Of a stretch of DNA of 64,000 bases, positions 42,362 through 52,848 are shown in pieces. The stretch lies in assembly GCA_030035585.1 (NCBI GenBank), contig CM057465.1, positions 3,013,501-3,077,500 of the forward strand, in the 5' to 3' direction. Numbering within the stretch: position 1 is the first letter of the stretch; each line of letters opens with the position of its first letter. The translations under genes were made by a program, and so were the position numbers. Under the pieces are notes generated by a model, which worked only from the letters and a program-made list of their open reading frames with translations, was not told the origin of the DNA and made no database searches. Source of the stretch: Dugong dugon. Its lineage: Eukaryota; Chordata; Mammalia; Sirenia; Dugongidae.

Positions 42362-42657
42362 TTAACTGTCATCGAGTTGGCTCCATCTCATGGTGACCCA
42401 TGTACAACAGAGTGAAACATTACCTGGTCCTGTGCCATCTTTATCACCGTTGATATGCTCGAGTCCATTGCTGTGGTCATGGTGTCTCTTGAATGTCTTC
42501 AAACCTTGGGGGCCCACAGTGTCTTCACTCATCTTCCAGCCCTATATCCATAGAATTTTCATTGGCTAATTTTTATAAGTAGATTGTCAGGCCTTTCCTT
42601 CTAGTCTGTCTTAGTCTGGAAGTTCTGCTGAAACCTGTTCACCATGGTTGACCCAGA
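42362..42657 (-). repeat. AfroSINE long form, antisense
   Basis: 'ttaactgtcatcgagttggctcc', 'gtgccatctttatcaccgttg', 'gaattttcattggctaatttttataagtag', 'ctgctgaaacctgttcacc'. Its right end abuts an LTR fragment. Confidence 0.87.
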
Positions 42658-42803
42658 GCTGACAGAGAGAGAAAGCCTTCCCTTGGAGCTGACACTCTGA
42701 ATTTGGACTTTAACCTTCTAGACTGTGAGAGGATAAATGTATCTTTATTAAATCCATCCACTTGTGGTATTTCTGTTATAGCGGCACTAGATGACTAAGA
42801 CAG
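42658..42803 (+). mobile_element. LTR 3' fragment fossil, same family as 36046
   Basis: 'gacagagagagaaagccttcccttggagctgacac' to 'ggcactagatgactaagaca' parallels the 3' part of the 36046 LTR. About 145 bp only. Confidence 0.75.
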
Positions 42804-42948
42804 ATGGATAGATACAATAGCCTCAACAATTGATTCAAACATGCTAATGATCATGAAAACGGCACAGGACTGGGCAACATTTCGTTCTGTTGTTCATGGG
42901 TCACCATAACTTGGAGCCGAGTCAACAGCAACTAACAATAATAACCCT
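42804..42948 (+). mobile_element. RTE LINE 3' tail
   Basis: 'atacaatagcctcaacaattgattcaaac', 'catgaaaacggcacaggactgggc', 'gtcaacagcaactaacaataataac'. Starts directly after the LTR end. Confidence 0.85.
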
Positions 42949-43372
42949 TGAGAAAGGTGTTTTCTTCCATGAGCCTGTATGAGCAAGAACACCTGGACAT
43001 TATACCCAGACTCACAGCATGCTTTTGGTGGCAATATTGAAAAGAAAAAGAAAATGAGTATGGTTTCCAACTTGAAAATACAGGTAGATTGTTTCACTTC
43101 TCTGTTGCACTTTATGGATAAACTCATTTTAGTTCATAACATGGCGCCCAACACTATTTGACTTTTCTTTTGGAAGACGACCTCCCTCCATGCTAATCCA
43201 GATATTGTAGTGTGAGGTGGCGCTGTGCTTTTGAAAGCCAAAGGAAACTTCTGGGAGTGGATTTTCCTCCAGCTGGATTCCACTTCCATACAAGGAAATC
43301 CCTCCTGGTCCCAGCTCACGCCAGTGCAGAGTACTGTGGATGCTCACCTCTGAGCTAACCTAACTTGGCTCT

Positions 43373-43373
<1 letters not shown>

Positions 43374-43404
<31 letters not shown>

Positions 43405-43437
43405 TGTGTGTGTGTATGTGTGTCTGTGTGTGTGTGG
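43374..43437 (+). repeat. (TG)n tract
   Basis: About 64 bp of TG with few interruptions, immediately left of a nested SINE pair. A much longer TG array starts at the right edge of that pair. Confidence 0.97.
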
Positions 43438-43439
43438 TG

Positions 43440-43888
43440 AGGAGAGGTCTCTCGGTGGCATAAACTATCTGGGATCCACTACTAAGCTAATGATTGGCGG
43501 TTCAAACCCACCTAGCAGTACTGCAGTAGTACTGGCAATCTGCTTCCATAAAGATTTTTTAAAAAAACAAAACAAATAAACCCCTTAACATCGAGCTGAT
43601 TCCAACTCCTGGCAACCCTTTAGGACAGAGCAGAACTGCCCCATAGGGTTTCCAAGGCTGTAATCTTTACGGAGGCAGACTGCCACATCTTTCTCCCGTG
43701 GAGCGGCTGGGAGGCTCAAACCACCAATCTTTCGGTTAGCAGCCGAGCACTTAACCATTGCGCCACCAGGGCTCCTTTCCCTAAAACTCAGAGTCAAGAA
43801 AACCCTATGGGGCAGTTCTACCCTGTAACACCTGGGATTACCGGGAGTAAGAATCGACTCGACAGCAATGGGTTTGGTTTTGGTTCAG
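43440..43888. repeat. Sense SINE split by an antisense SINE
   Basis: Outer sense copy: 43440-43560 ('ggtctctcggtggcataaac' to 'cttccataaagattt') and about 43783-43888 ('cctaaaactcagagtcaagaaaaccc' to 'gggtttggttttggtt'). Inner antisense copy: about 43566-43777 ('ataaaccccttaacatcgagctg' to 'cgccaccagggctcc'). Confidence 0.88.
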
Positions 43889-44915
43889 TGTATGCGAGTG
43901 TGTGTGAACGTGTATGTGTGCATGAGTGTGCATATGTTTGTGTGTATGAGTGTGTTTATGTGTGTGAATCTGCATGCATGTGTGTGAGTGCACGTATGTG
44001 AGCACATGTGTGAGTGTGTGTTCACGAGTGTATGCGTGTGAGCATGTGTATGTGTATGAGGGTATGTGTATGAGTGTGAGTGTGTATCTGTGTGTGAATG
44101 TGTGTGTAGGTTCATGAGTGTGTATATGTGTGAGTGGGTTTTGTGAGTGAGTGTGAGTGTGTGTATGTACATGAGATTGTGTATGTGAATGAATATGAGT
44201 ATGTGTATGTGTGTGAGTGCATGTGTGAGTGTGTATGTTCATGACTGTGTGTGTATGTGTGTATGAGTTGTGTGAGTGTGTGAATGTGTGTATGAGTGAG
44301 TTGTGTGAGTGTGTGTGTGAGTGTTTGACTAGTGTGTATGTGCATGAGTGAGTGTGTGTATGTGCGTGTATGTGCGTGTAGGTTCATGAGTGTGTATACG
44401 TGTGAGTGGGTTTTGTGAGTGAGTGTGTGTGTATGTACATGAGATTGTGTATGTGAATGAATATGAGTATGTGTATGTGTGTGAGTGCATGTGTGAGTGT
44501 GTATGTTCATGACTGTGTGTGTGGGTGAATGTGTGTATGAGTTGTGTGAGTGTGTGAATGTGTGTATGAGTGAGTTGTGTGAGTGTGTGTGTGAGTGTTT
44601 GAATACTAGTGTGTATGTGCATGAGTGAGTGTATGTGTGTGTATGTGCATGTCTGTGTGAGGGTGTATGCGTGAGCTTGCGTGTGAGTGAGATAAGTGTA
44701 CATGAGTGAGTGTGTATGTGAATGTGTTTGAATATTAGTGTGTATGTTCCTGAGTGTGTATATGTGTGTGTACGTGCATGTATGTGTAAGGGTGTATGTG
44801 TGAGCGTGTGTGTGACTGAGGTAAGTGTACGTGAGTGTGAGTGTGTGTGAGTGAGTGTATATTGCATGGTCGTGTGTGCTTGAGTGCAAGTGTGTTTGTG
44901 TGTGTATACGTGTTT
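43889..44915 (+). repeat. Long TG-rich array with higher-order repeats
   Basis: About 1 kb of TGTG, TATG, GAGTG and CATG words. Segments recur with a period of about 272-274 bp: 'tgagtgggttttgtgagtg' at 44131 and 44403, 'tatgagtgagttgtgtgag' at 44291 and 44565. Minus-strand His/Thr/Ser frames up to 301 codons are artefacts. Confidence 0.95.
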
Positions 44916-46832
44916 ATCAGTGTGGTCAGACAGCGGGCTCATATTGAATTTTGCGGTCAGTGAATATCCCAGGCCACGTACACAAGAGCTGTTGAAATGA
45001 AATGAATTCTGCCCCATGGTGGAAGCAGGTTTTAATTGTTGATTTTAGACTCAAGCATAGAACTATATCCATTCCATCCAATCCTGCTTAATGTCAGCTT
45101 TTCCAGACTGGCCCGTGGCTCCAGCTTGCTGGGGTCACTTTGAATTCTCATTTGGTCATTCTATCATGCATATTTTCCATTTCTGCTCTACATTTTTCAT
45201 CAGCCTACAATACAGATCATTTTTATTACCGGCCATTAACTCTTCAGCCATTTAATTCTCTGTTTGTGCAAAAATATTTATTAAGCAGATTTTCAGGCAA
45301 TATGAATAAGAATTTTTACACGGCAAACTTGGACTCAACTTCAATATGTATGCCTTTGGCTATGATGGTTTAATCAGGTAGAATTCACCCAATTGCCCAC
45401 CTTCCTCATCTGCACATAGGACATGCTTGTTGGCAGGTTGGTTGGTTTTATTTGTCCTAAAGTTACTTAGCCCAGCATTAGAGCATTCTAGGGTTTAATG
45501 AACAATGAAGTGTTCCTTTATTCTCCAGGTTTTATGACAATACTAAAACACCCTTTGGTGTTTGGCAAATTTCGAGGTCTGTTATTATTAAAGGCATTTC
45601 AATTGTAGCAACAATTACCCATTTATTACGTTATGATTACGTGATAGGCATGGTGGCACTTGTCCCTCCTGACGTGTCTCTGTATTCTGTTATCTGAGGC
45701 CACCGTCACGTTAGAAGGCACGTGAGTCCCTGGTTCTGACATGCCGTCTGCTCTCGAAGGCTGCGTGTCTTCTCCAGTCTCATCTCCCCTCTCGGGTGGA
45801 GAATATGACAGGTTCTCTCAGAAAGCCCACGTGTGGGGGTCCTGGGGAGAGGACACTTCTCAGTACTATCTGCAGACATTTTGCGTGTGACATCTGTTCC
45901 TGGATGACGGTGTCCTGGTGGCCATTACCGTTGCTCTGAAGCACGGCGGGAGTCTTCGCCTCTCCCAGCTGATGCTGCCCTCTCTACCCACACCTGTCCC
46001 ACTAGCATCAAATGCACAATTACCCATGCCCAGTATGGAGCTGCGCCCCATCAGATGGAAATGGATTAAGTTCTTTTTCAAGAAGCCCCCCTCGTAAGCT
46101 TCATTTTTAAGGATAAGATGCACAATATCATGACCTGTCCTTGGTGGTGAAAACACAGCCATCTCCCTTGTCCTTAGTTGTGACAGTCAAGGTTGGTGTG
46201 TGAAATATGCGGGGACCTGGGAGGGGCCACCACTAGGCCCTAGGCAAGTTGCTTTTCTTGGGGTGTGGGGTCTGAATGAAGCCTGGAGAAGTGAGAACTT
46301 GGGGGGAGGCAGGCAGCTGGACATGTGGGAGGACAGGAGGGCTGTCCTGGGGAAGTGGGAGCACAGCTGGGACCCCAGAGCCTGAGCGACACGGGTCCCG
46401 TGTCAGTGAAAAAGAACACAGGGGCCACCAGAGGTACTCTGTGAGGAATAAACAGACTGGAGAGAAAGGAGTCAAAATGGGAACGGTCAGATGGGAAAGG
46501 TCAGGTGGGAGAGGTCAGATGGTGGGAGTGTTGGGAGCGACCCCAAGTAGTGGACAGGACAGCTCAGATGTGCTTTTTCTCCCGCCACCTGCTTACGTTT
46601 GGGCAGACTAGGATCCACAAGGGAACACCTGTCATTTCTGAAGCTTTGGGGTTCATTTCTTGTCTCACTCTCTTGACCCACCACGAGGAGAAGTGTAGCT
46701 GGGGTCATGTTCTGCTCTCCTCCCCCTCACCATCCTGGTTAGAATGCAGAGCATGGTATCGTTGCTGACCAGGATGGGCAGAGACAGGCTGAGCAGGGCC
46801 ACCTGATGCATTCAACCAAACAATCAATACAA
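44916..46832. other. Repeat-poor DNA, candidate noncoding regulatory stretch
   Basis: About 1.9 kb with no named transposon. 45040-45660 is AT-rich and even in texture (for example 45255-45310, 45585-45650). 45680-46800 is GC-richer. A short 15-bp triplet repeat at 46483-46530 ('ggtcagatggga', 'ggtcaggtggga', 'ggtcagatggtgg'). No gene called. Confidence 0.35.
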
Positions 46833-46834
46833 AA

Positions 46835-46965
46835 AACAGATCCCTTCAAGTCGACTCCGACTTGTGACAACCCCATGTGTGTCAGGGTAGAACTGAGCTC
46901 CACAGGGTTTTCAGTGGCTGATTTTTCAGAAGTAAATCACCAGACCTTTCTTCTAAGGTGAGAGA
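46835..46965 (-). repeat. AfroSINE-type SINE, antisense
   Basis: 'cttcaagtcgactccgacttgtgac' to 'gatttttcagaagtaaatcaccagacctttcttc'. It is the uninterrupted relative of the copy split by the LTR at 36046. Confidence 0.85.
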
Positions 46966-47024
46966 TGTGATGTTGAACTCAGATCTTGGACAACTCAAAC
47001 CCTGTTCTCTAAACCACCCAAAAC

Positions 47025-47345
47025 ATCCCAGCACTTGGTGGCTTAAAACACCACTTTATGCTGACCAGTCCTGGTAGTCTGAGCCCCAGGTGAGAGGCTG
47101 GGAGCTCAGCTGAGCAGCCAGCAGGAGCCCACACGGGGCTCTGTAGCTTGCTTCTCACAGGCACAGCAGCAGGTTCATAGAGAGTTGTGAACACTTGGGT
47201 GACTTAGCCTCACAACTCTTACAGAGTTACTTTCTCCGCATTCTGTTGGTTAGCTCACTCTCTACCGCCAGCCCACGTTCAAGGGAAGGGAGTTAGATTC
47301 CATCTCCTGATGGGACAAGGATCATCCTGGTAAGCAGGGAAAGTA
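47025..47345 (-). mobile_element. MaLR-type LTR fossil, antisense
   Basis: 'cacttggtggcttaaaacaccac', 'gctcagctgagcagcc', 'tagctcactctctaccgccagccc..', 'tccatctcctgatggg' follow antisense MLT1-type order. Old, incomplete. Confidence 0.6.
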
Positions 47346-47379
47346 ACTGAGAGCAGCCTTTGAAGATGATGATAATGAT

Positions 47380-47535
47380 AATAACAACAGCTGAATTCTA
47401 TGGAGGTCTCATTCAATGCCACTGTCCTAAGTGCTTCACTTGTACGAATTTATTTAATCATCAAACACCACCAGGAAAGCGGTATTGTTATTAGCTCTCG
47501 CACACCCACCCCAGGGAGAAGCAGATGGTCCTGAA
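47380..47535 (-). repeat. MIR SINE, antisense
   Basis: 'cactgtcctaagtgcttcacttgtacgaatttatttaatcatc', 'ccaggaaagcggtattgttattagctc' is antisense MIR core. Confidence 0.75.
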
Positions 47536-47589
47536 TATAGTAATTAATCATATCGCGTGGTCTCCTTCCTTGAAGACAGTCTTATCTGG

Positions 47590-47850
47590 AAAGAATGTCT
47601 GCCTTGAGCATTGAGCTATTTTAAGATTTATCTATGTGGGATCAAATTGACTACAGCAACTTGAAAGGTTAGATAGGAAGCTTGAGGGGCAGTGAGTTTA
47701 TGTTACTGGGGGAGGAACAACTCAGAAAAGGAGAGTGAGAAGGGTTGCACAACTCGAAGAATGTAATTAATGTCACTGAATGGTACATGTAGAAATTGTT
47801 CAATTAGTGTATGTTTTGCTTTTCTACTTTCAACAACAATAAAAGAATTT
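47590..47850 (+). mobile_element. Possible lineage LINE 3' UTR
   Basis: 'gaatggtacatgtagaaattgttcaattagtgtatgttttgc' then 'caacaacaataaaag' looks like a LINE 3' UTR end with a polyadenylation signal, probably L1. Tentative. Confidence 0.35.
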
Positions 47851-48689
47851 AATGATTCGAAAGAGTCAGATAACTAAAAAAAGAAAAAAAGATGGCCTCA
47901 CCTGGGTGAGTACCTGGGTATGAAACCATTTCCTTGGACATGAACAATATGTGAGGATCTGGCAGTCACTAAGCATTTCTGATGGACCAGGGATTCTGGG
48001 GTGAAATGGAAATTCTACCATTGCAGGTGCACAGTAGGTTCATTGCTGTTAAGAAAAAGAGACAGGAGGGCTCGCTCACCTGTCCCCTGGAGTCAGCTTT
48101 CCTGAGAGAGAGCAGGTGCACAGGGAGTCTTCTTGGAATTAAACATAGAATTAGCAAGATGTTATTTCTGCTTTAATGATAAAGGCAGGCAACTCAACCG
48201 AGCAATAATTAGCGCTGACTGTTCTGCCACTTGGTAATGATATCTTAGACTTATAAAAATAACTGGAATGTGGGAGTTGCCCATGTGAATTAAACATGTC
48301 TTGGTGAGTCTGGAGCTTTCCCTGGAAGTCAGTAAGAGACACATTTCACCATTTTGCTGGCCAACGCAGAAACGTGTGATGTACAAATGACACTATAGAA
48401 TTAGGTTGAAACATTTTCCTGCCTTGGTATTAACAGCCATGTTAAGTATATTAGCTGGCACTGGCTCCCCCATGGCAGATGGTCTTTGGTGGTCCCTGAA
48501 TGTTAGCCCAGCAAATTCACCCTGATAAAGCATTTTGGGTTTTCATGAATGCACTTTGCCAAATCAGTTTGAGATGCCTATTAGAACCCTGAATACTTTG
48601 TATAACCTCCAATGGCTTGTCTTTAAGAAACGTGCAAACAAGGTGCGTTCTGTCTTGGCTGGAGCATTCTGGTCCTTGGAAAATACTTC
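47851..48689. other. Repeat-free island, candidate conserved noncoding DNA
   Basis: Apart from an A-rich start, no repeat seen. 48160-48560 is even, AT-rich, with TAAT/ATTA cores ('gagcaataattagcgctgac', 'ggtaatgatatcttagac'). Short conflicting frames only. Confidence 0.4.
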
Positions 48690-48940
48690 CATGGAAGAGA
48701 TGCTTTCAAAAGGCAGCACAATGCAGTGGAAAACAAACATGAGTTTGGTGTAAAAAAGAGCCAGGTTCAAATCTTGGATCCTCCTTTCCTGCCTTTGACC
48801 TTGGGGAGTGTGCTGACCTTTCTGAGTGCCAGTGTCTTAATCTTTAAAACAGGATAATGCCATCTGCCTGGAAGAGCTCTGGAGGGATTAGATCAGATTA
48901 CAAATGTGAACTGTCTAATGCTTCCAGCATTCAAAAACAG
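48690..48940 (+). repeat. MIR SINE, sense, near full length
   Basis: 'gccaggttcaaatcttgg', 'cctttgaccttggggagtgtgctgacctttctgagtgcc', 'ttaatctttaaaacaggataatgcc', 'ggagggattagatcag' matches the MIR core and flanks in order. Confidence 0.85.
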
Positions 48941-49268
48941 CAGAAATTAGGAATGCATGAGCCAGGGCATGTGTCCAAGTCTCCAGATATTTCTCAGAGG
49001 CAACAGCCCAGGGAGACAGCCCTAGGTTCCTTGCCTGGCTTCTTACCCTTGAAGTGGCTCCTTTCCATGGGAAAAGGACAGACGTGGAGTGGAGGTAAGG
49101 AGGAGCTGTGTGGAATGCAAGTCGATGAAGTGAAATCAGGCCATGAGAATGTCTATGACCTCTGCACATAATCTAGTCCTGCATGTGAAATGAGAACTAT
49201 CAAGACAATAATAGTAACTATTATTATCAACCCCCATGAGTCTGTCAGTTTGTCTTACTGTGGGGGCT
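48941..49268. other. Unassigned DNA
   Basis: No repeat or gene recognised. Confidence 0.4.
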
Positions 49269-49918
49269 TGCATGTTAACAAGCAACATCATGAGAAATGG
49301 ACAAAAGATTGGAGTTGTCAAGGATTTCATTTTACTTGGATCCACAATCAATGCCCATAGAAGCAGAAGTTAAGAAATCAAAAGACACATTGAATTGGGC
49401 AAATCTGCTGCAAAAGACCTCTTTAAAATGTTAAAAAGCAAAGATGTCCCCTTGAGGACTAAGGTGACCTGACCCAAGCCACGGTGTTTTCAATTGTCTC
49501 ATATGCGTGTGAAAGCTGGACGATGAATAAAGAAAACCAGAGAAGAACTGATGCCTTTGAATTGCAATGTTGGAGAAGAATATTGAATATCCCATGGACT
49601 GCCAAAAGAACAAACAAATCTGTCTTGGAAGAAGCACAGCCAGAATGCTTCTTAGAATTAAGGATGGGGAGACTACATCTCACATACTTTGGACATGTTA
49701 TCAGGAGGAATCAGTCCCTGGAGAAGGACATCATCCTGGTAAAGTAGAGGGTCAGCAAAAAAGAGGAAGACCCTCAACGAGATGGGATTGACACAGTGGC
49801 TGCAACAATGAGCTCAAGCATAACGATTGTGAGGATGGTACAGGACTGGGCAGTGTTTTCATAGGGTTGCTATGAGTCGGAACTGACTAGATGACCCCTA
49901 ACAACAACAATAACAATT
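49269..49918 (+). mobile_element. RTE LINE 3' part, sense
   Basis: Carries 'caacatcatgagaaatgg' and the C-terminal region. The 87-codon frame 49484-49747 has FELQCWRRILNIPWTAKR, TNKSVLEEAQPECFLELRM and 'HLTYFGHVIRRNQSLEKD', the longest clean version of this block here. It ends 'gatgacccctaacaacaacaataac'. Upstream frames are shifted. 5'-truncated after the catalytic motif. Confidence 0.92.
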
Positions 49919-50002
49919 ATTAAAACACAACCTTTCATGTGTTGAGTGTTGAGTGATTTTTTAAAAAGTGCTTATGAGCACAAGGATCATTATCCAAGTC
50001 TG

Positions 50003-50240
50003 TTGTTTTTGTTAGTTCCCATTAAGTCAGCTCTGACTCATGGCTACCTTATGCATAACAGAACAAGACATTGTCCAGTCCCACACCGTCTCCATGATCA
50101 TTGGTGTGTCTCAATCCATTGTTGCTGCTTTTGTGTCAATCCATCTCGTTGAGGGTTTCCCTTGTTTTCGCTGATCCTCTACTTTATCAAACGCAATATT
50201 CTTTTCTAGCAACTGGTGTTTGATAACAGGTATCCCAGTT
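50003..50240 (-). mobile_element. RTE LINE 3' end, antisense
   Basis: 'gttagttcccattaagtcagctctgactcatgg', 'ctccatgatcattggtgtg', 'gtcaatccatctcgttgagggtttccc', 'gatcctctactttatcaaacg'. Close to, and opposite in orientation from, the copy at 49269. Confidence 0.88.
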
Positions 50241-50384
50241 TATACATGTCCTAGAATTGAGGTTCAGATGTTATCTAATCAACTCATCATCTCAGAAGTC
50301 ATAGCTAGAAAACTGCAACTCAAACAGTCCTTCTAATTCCAAGCTCACTTTCTTCTGCCTGCATTCAACAAGTGCCAACAGCAG

Positions 50385-50510
50385 GGACATTATAATTCAC
50401 TCATTCAAGCAAGGCAAACTCCTACTATGTGCCATGTGCTCTATATACAATGTTGCATTCTGCATGCCATTTTATGGTTTACTAAGCACCCTTTGGACAG
50501 TTAAGTTAGT
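50385..50510 (-). mobile_element. Possible L2 3' end, antisense
   Basis: 'cactcattcaagcaaggcaaactcctactatgtgccatgtgctc' resembles the antisense L2 end ('tattgagcacctactatgtgccaggc'). Confidence 0.45.
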
Positions 50511-50840
50511 GACTATTACAGCCCATAAAAATACCTTCTGATTGCTCCATGAGGAGCGTTCCTAAACTTGACCTGTGGTCCATTTACACTCAATGCCAGG
50601 ACCAACCAGAGGACTGGGCAGCAGCTTTCAGTGTCTTGTAAAGTGACCGCATTAGGACTTGGCTTAGAGGAGCCCCTTGTCACTGAAGAGACAGTAGTGG
50701 GCCAGTGCATGGAAGATTATAGGATCTGGAATTCTCCCCATTCAATAAATCATTCAAAATCTTACATGGAAGACCTGAAATAACAACCGTTTTGTTTCTA
50801 CTTCCATGAAATAAAAATAATCTAATGTTCTATTGCTGGC

Positions 50841-51275
50841 CTGTGTAGCAGTTAGCTATTGCTGCACAACAAAACATTCCCAATTTTAGTGTTTTAAAAC
50901 AATAAGCATTTAGTTAGCCCACAGTTCTATGGATTGGGCTCTGCTGGGCAGTTCTGGTCCTGGCTGGCTAATGAATATATCTGTGCTCAGCCGACAGTCG
51001 ATGGCTGCACCCATGTGGCTGTTGGCTGGAGTAATGGGTGGGACTCAGCCATATGTACCTCATCACCCAGCAGAATAGCTGGAGTTTGTTCACATGGTGG
51101 TGGTCACAGGTATCCAAAAGCAAGAATCAAAGTATGCATTGCATTGCAAGGCCTAGATCAGAATTTGCACATCCCTTTTGCTCTGTTCTTTGGGCAAAAC
51201 ATGTCCCATGGCCTATCTGACTTTGGGAGTAAAGAAGGAGAAAATAAGTTGTATCCTTTTTTGCAATCTACCATA
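50841..51275 (-). mobile_element. MLT1-type MaLR LTR fossil, antisense
   Basis: 'gtgtagcagttagctattgctgcacaacaaaac', 'ggattgggctctgctgggcagttctggtcc', 'catggtggtggtcacagg', ending 'ttgcaatctaccata', the usual antisense start of this MLT1 group. Nearly full length, old. Confidence 0.8.
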
Positions 51276-52480
51276 GATCGAAACAGAAAAATGAGTTAGG
51301 CATGTAGAACTCAGAGAGGTAGTTTAAAAAAAAAAAAAAAAACCTGTTTTTTTCCCTTAAAAATGTTTTAACACACGTTAGTGGAACACCAAAAATTAAA
51401 GCTAAATTGAGCATTATTTGACATTGAAGGAGGTGTCTGATGTGGTTCTAATTCCCCATCTCAGTTTTCTACCACATACCATAACATAAATTTTCAGATT
51501 TTATTCTTTTCTTGCATTGTGGATTCCACACCAATTTAAACCAATCTCTGTATTTAAATGTGAAAGCTCCTGCCAGCTGAATTGCATGTTTTTACAGAAT
51601 TAAGCCTGAAACCAGGGAGTGGCAGTGGGGGTGGGGTGGGGGAAAATGTTTCCATGGAAACGGCACACAACATTTCTAATACAAGTCACATTTGTGCAGC
51701 ACTGGGTTTGGAATATGTGGGCATTAATGGTTTTGGGCGAACTCTACCACATGACAGACGGCTCCCATCTGGGTTACTCCGATGTTTAAAGTAACAATAC
51801 ATTAAAGAATCCCTAAGTACTATAAGGAGAGAGGAGCTGGGTGCTAAGTCATGTCGATGATTGCCTCCTCTGGGTCAGTTCTAAAGAAGGAATGCCAAGT
51901 ACTGAAATTTGCAGGAAGGCCAGAGGAAGGTAGAACTTGTACGATTCTGCTTCTCAGAGAAGCATCAGTCATAAAGGGAACTCTGCAAAGTATGCCAAGG
52001 AGGACTGCTTGCTGTCAACTTTTCTCAGAATTCACAACTCAGATTCTAGTCAGGACCATACAACAGCACGCATCTTGATTATCACTGGCCACGAGGGTCT
52101 CCATTCCACCCAGGAAATATGCAATAGGTTTATTTCACTGTTGTCATTCCCCAACTTATACCTAGCACACTCTTCTGGATCCCAGAATGTACTCTCTAGT
52201 ACATTCGCTCAAGGAGTTTCTACCTGTTATGTCAGATGTGCTGGGTGGAGGGGTTGGAAGAGGCAGAAATGGGTAAGATCTAACCATGTTCTCAGGCTCT
52301 GTCCATGGGATCTCCCAGATATGATCTAACTTCCTCATCACTGCACACTTACTGCATGTTGTCTAATTATCTGCTTGCTGGTCTCTTCTCCTTCCTAAAG
52401 GTGAAAGTGAGCTTGCAGACATGGAGACTGACTCTCACTCACGTTTGGTCCCTAAAGCTTGTCCCTGGACCTGCTGTTGT
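51276..52480. other. Repeat-poor DNA with an X-box-like palindrome
   Basis: A poly-A run near 51326-51342. 51560-51800 is repeat-free and includes the palindrome described separately. Frames of 121-130 codons near 51937-52329 show no domain. Confidence 0.4.
51648..51661. promoter_or_regulatory. Perfect RFX-type X-box palindrome
   Basis: GTTTCCATGGAAAC is its own reverse complement and fits the full RFX half-site pair (GTTNCCATGGNAAC). RFX proteins bind this as a dimer. Occupancy and target gene are unknown; the base 51662 onward is repeat-free. Confidence 0.55.
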
Positions 52481-52481
52481 T

Positions 52482-52848
52482 AGTTGCTGTTGAGTTGATT
52501 CCAAATCATGGCGACCTTGTGTACAACAGAACAAAACATTGCCTGGTCTTACTCCATCTTCAGGATCGTTGGTATGTTTGAGTCCATTGCTGTGGCTATT
52601 GTGTCAACCAATCTCACTGAGAGTTTCCCTCCTTTTCACTGACCCTTTATTTTATCAAGCATGATGTCCTTTTCTAGTGATTGGTCTTTCCTGATAACAT
52701 GTCCAAAGTAAGAGAGCCAAATTCTCACCATCCATGCTTCTAAGGAGCATTCTGGTTGTATTCTTCCCAGATAGATTTGTTTGTTCTTCTGGCAGTCCAC
52801 AGCGTATTCAGTATTCTTCACCAACATCACAATTCAAACGCATTCATT
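52482..52848 (-). mobile_element. RTE LINE 3' end, antisense
   Basis: 'gttagttgctgttgagttgattcc', 'gtgtcaaccaatctcactgagag', 'tcaagcatgatgtccttttc', 'tggcagtccacagcgtattcag'. The minus-strand frame 52636-52830 shows YFGHVIRKDQSLEKDIM. Confidence 0.9.

Noticed and set aside
44112-45017. 301-codon minus-strand frame, His-Thr-Ser rich
   Set aside because: Translation of the degenerate TG/CA array; several frames are open at once for the same reason.
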